This document shows, in pieces, positions 5,447-6,935 of a DNA stretch of 6,935 nucleotides. Under the pieces are notes generated by a model, which saw nothing but the letters and a program-made list of their open reading frames with translations, was not told where the DNA came from and did no database searches. Each line of letters opens with the position of its first letter. Within the stretch, counting starts at the first letter, position 1. The position numbers were made by a program, and so were the translations under genes. The stretch covers positions 1 through 6,935 of the forward strand of contig WQXW01000089.1 of assembly GCA_009781575.1 (NCBI GenBank), read 5' to 3'. The stretch is from Solirubrobacterales bacterium. GTDB lineage: Bacteria; Actinomycetota; Thermoleophilia; Solirubrobacterales; Solirubrobacteraceae.

Positions 5447-6935
5447 GCGTGGGTGTGCGCATCAGCGTGGGCGAGCTCCTGCGCGACTACCGCGCCGGCG
5501 CGATGCGGCCGTCGGATCTCGCCGCCGATCTCACCGCGGGCTCCCGCGCGCAGGATGAACAGGAGCATCCAATCTGGATAACGCGCGTGCCGGACGAGCA
5601 GCTGGTGGCGGCGGCGGAGGCGCTGGAGCACGCCGATCCCGGCCTGCCGCTGTACGGAGTGCCGTTCGCGGTCAAGGACAACATCGACGTGGCCGGCATG
5701 CCCACGACCGCGGGGTGCCCCGGCTTCGCGCGCGTCGCCGAGCGCACCGCGCCGGTGGTGCAGCGCTTGCTGGACGCGGGCGCGCTGTTGGTGGGTAAGA
5801 CCAACATGGACCAGTTCGCGACCGGGCTCGCGGGCACGCGCAGCCCATACGGCGCGTGCTCGTCGGTGTTCGACATCGCGCGGGTGAGCGGCGGCTCGAG
5901 CTCCGGCTCGGCGCTGTCGGTCGCCACCGGGGTGGTGGCGTTCGCGCTCGGCACCGACACCGCCGGCTCGGGGCGGGTGCCCGCCGCGTTCAACGCGCTC
6001 GTGGGGGTCAAGCCGACGCGCGGGCTGCTCAGCACCCGTGGTGTGTTGCCCGCGTGCGCCAGCCTCGACTGCGTGTCACTGTTGACCCGCTCCGTCGCCG
6101 ACGCGGCGCGGGTCTTCGACGTGGCGGCGGCGTTCGACCCGCACGACCGCGGGGCGCGTCGCGAGCCGCCGCGGTCGGCCCCGAGGAGCGGGCGCGTGGG
6201 GGTGCCGCTGCGCGGGCAGGCCGAACCGGAGGAAGCGGCGGCGCGGGAGGCGTGGGCGCGCGCTCGCCGGCGCGCGGGTGAAAACTTCAGCGTGGTGCCG
6301 CTCGATGTGGAGCCGCTGCTGCAGGCCGCGCCACTGCTGTACGCGGCGTGGGTCGCGGAGCGCACGGCCGATCTGGCGCAGTTCATCGACGCCCCACCGG
6401 CGGGGCTCGACCCCACCGTCGCACGGATCATCTCCGGGGGCGCGTGCCGTAGCGGGATTGATGTGTTCGAGGCGATGCACCGGCTGGCGGCGCTGCGCGC
6501 CGAGGCGGCGCCGCTGTGGGAGGAGGTGGACGCGCTGCTGCTGCCCACCGCGCCATCGCACCCCACTCACTCCCAGGTCGCAGCGGACCCGGTGGGTGTG
6601 AACGAGCGGCTCGGGCGTTTCACCAATTTTGTCAACCTCATGGATATGGCGGCGCTCGCGCTGCCCGGCGCTGCGCGCGAGGATCGGCTGCCGTTCGGGA
6701 TCACTCTGCTGGGGCCGGCATTCGCGGACCGCCGGCTGCTGGAGCTCGGCGCGCAGTGGAGCGGCGAGCAGGTGGAGGTGCCGCTGATCGGGACGGTGAA
6801 GCTGGCGGTGGCGGGCGCGCACATGAGCGGCCTTCCCCTCAACCACCAGCTCACCGAGCTGGGCGCGCGGCTGATCGGGGTGCAGCGCACGGCGCCTGTG
6901 TATCGCCTGTACGCGCTGCCGAGCGCCGATCTCAC
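5443..6935 (+). CDS. atzF: Allophanate hydrolase, amidase-signature family, 3'-truncated by the window
   Basis: An open frame of 497 codons runs off the window end. It encodes the enzyme that cleaves allophanate to ammonia and CO2 in the final step of the pathway. The amidase-signature triad is complete: Lys78 (FAVKDN), cis-Ser152 (first serine of GGSSSGSA) and nucleophile Ser176 (GTDTAGSGR). The Lys-Ser-Ser spacing of 74 and 24 equals that of Pseudomonas AtzF (K91, S165, S189). Other allophanate-hydrolase marks are YGVPFAVKDNIDVAG, KTNMDQFATGLAGTRSPYGAC, KPTRGLLSTRGVLPACASLDC, LLPTAPSHPTHSQV and RFTNFVNLMDMAALALPG. From about residue 445 the C-terminal domain begins (VAGAHMSGLPLNHQLTELGARL ... 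APVYRLYALP) and is cut off. The start GTG 5443 overlaps the carboxyltransferase stop (GTGA). In-frame GTGs at 5449, 5455 and 5467 are possible, and none has a clear Shine-Dalgarno sequence. Confidence 0.94.
   Translation, partial: MSVGVRISVGELLRDYRAGAMRPSDLAADLTAGSRAQDEQEHPIWITRVPDEQLVAAAEALEHADPGLPLYGVPFAVKDNIDVAGMPTTAGCPGFARVAERTAPVVQRLLDAGALLVGKTNMDQFATGLAGTRSPYGACSSVFDIARVSGGSSSGSALSVATGVVAFALGTDTAGSGRVPAAFNALVGVKPTRGLLSTRGVLPACASLDCVSLLTRSVADAARVFDVAAAFDPHDRGARREPPRSAPRSGRVGVPLRGQAEPEEAAAREAWARARRRAGENFSVVPLDVEPLLQAAPLLYAAWVAERTADLAQFIDAPPAGLDPTVARIISGGACRSGIDVFEAMHRLAALRAEAAPLWEEVDALLLPTAPSHPTHSQVAADPVGVNERLGRFTNFVNLMDMAALALPGAAREDRLPFGITLLGPAFADRRLLELGAQWSGEQVEVPLIGTVKLAVAGAHMSGLPLNHQLTELGARLIGVQRTAPVYRLYALPSADL

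Larger units (their letters stand above)
2..6935 (+). other. Single co-directional operon segment for guanidine/urea-type nitrogen assimilation
   Basis: All six genes are on the plus strand. Junctions are ATGA at 952-955, a 1-nt gap at 1963, a 10-nt gap at 2687-2696, GTGA at 3422-3425 and GTGA at 5443-5446. No gap is large enough for a terminator, promoter or riboswitch. Co-transcription and translational coupling are therefore inferred. The likely order of chemistry is carboxylase, then CgdAB, then allophanate hydrolase. The control region and any missing transporter or carboxylase genes would be outside the window. Confidence 0.8.

Noticed and set aside
1..6935. Guanidine riboswitch, promoter or rho-independent terminator
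   Set aside because: The largest gap between genes is 10 nt. No hairpin followed by a T-run was seen, and any riboswitch would be upstream of the window.
5443..6935. Generic amidase or GatA instead of allophanate hydrolase
   Set aside because: The ATGLAGTRSPYGAC and STRGVLPACASLDC segments, the exact AtzF triad spacing and the start of the C-terminal GAHMSGLPLNHQL domain are specific to allophanate hydrolase.

Overview
The window is a GC-rich stretch (roughly 70% by eye) carrying six co-directional plus-strand genes with almost no intergenic DNA. Three junctions are ATGA/GTGA four-base overlaps, one has a 1-nt gap and one a 10-nt gap. The high GC, GTG starts and G/C third codon positions fit an actinobacterium-like or other high-GC lineage, but nothing here fixes the taxon. 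No RNA gene, insertion sequence, CRISPR array, terminator, promoter or riboswitch was recognised. The operon's control region must lie upstream of base 1, and the operon runs past base 6935.

Layout. Positions 2-955 hold the C-terminal part of a peptide-type (SBP_bac_5) ABC transporter solute-binding protein. Positions 952-1962 encode a DppB/OppB-type permease. Positions 1964-2686 and 2697-3425 encode two DUF1989 proteins known as urea amidolyase/carboxylase-associated proteins 1 and 2, whose family has been identified as the two subunits of carboxyguanidine deiminase (CgdAB). Positions 3422-5446 encode a stand-alone carboxyltransferase (AHS2-AHS1) part of a urea/guanidine carboxylase. Positions 5443-6935 encode the amidase domain and the start of the C-terminal domain of allophanate hydrolase (AtzF), cut by the window end.

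Pathway reading (inference from known families): a carboxylase converts guanidine to carboxyguanidine, CgdAB deiminates this to allophanate, and AtzF hydrolyses allophanate to ammonia and CO2, giving nitrogen assimilation from guanidine. The transporter may import the substrate or a precursor.

Three things are unusual. First, the carboxylase gene has neither a biotin carboxylase domain nor a biotinyl carrier domain, so those parts must be encoded elsewhere. Second, the transporter is of the dipeptide type and only one permease is present, with no ATPase before the catabolic genes begin. Third, three in-frame tandem duplications sit at protein or domain boundaries: 27 bp x3 at the start of the second DUF1989 gene, a diverged 39-bp duplication at the start of the carboxyltransferase gene, and 18 bp x3.5 in its interdomain linker. 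Glutamate codon choice also changes between the transporter genes and the catabolic genes.
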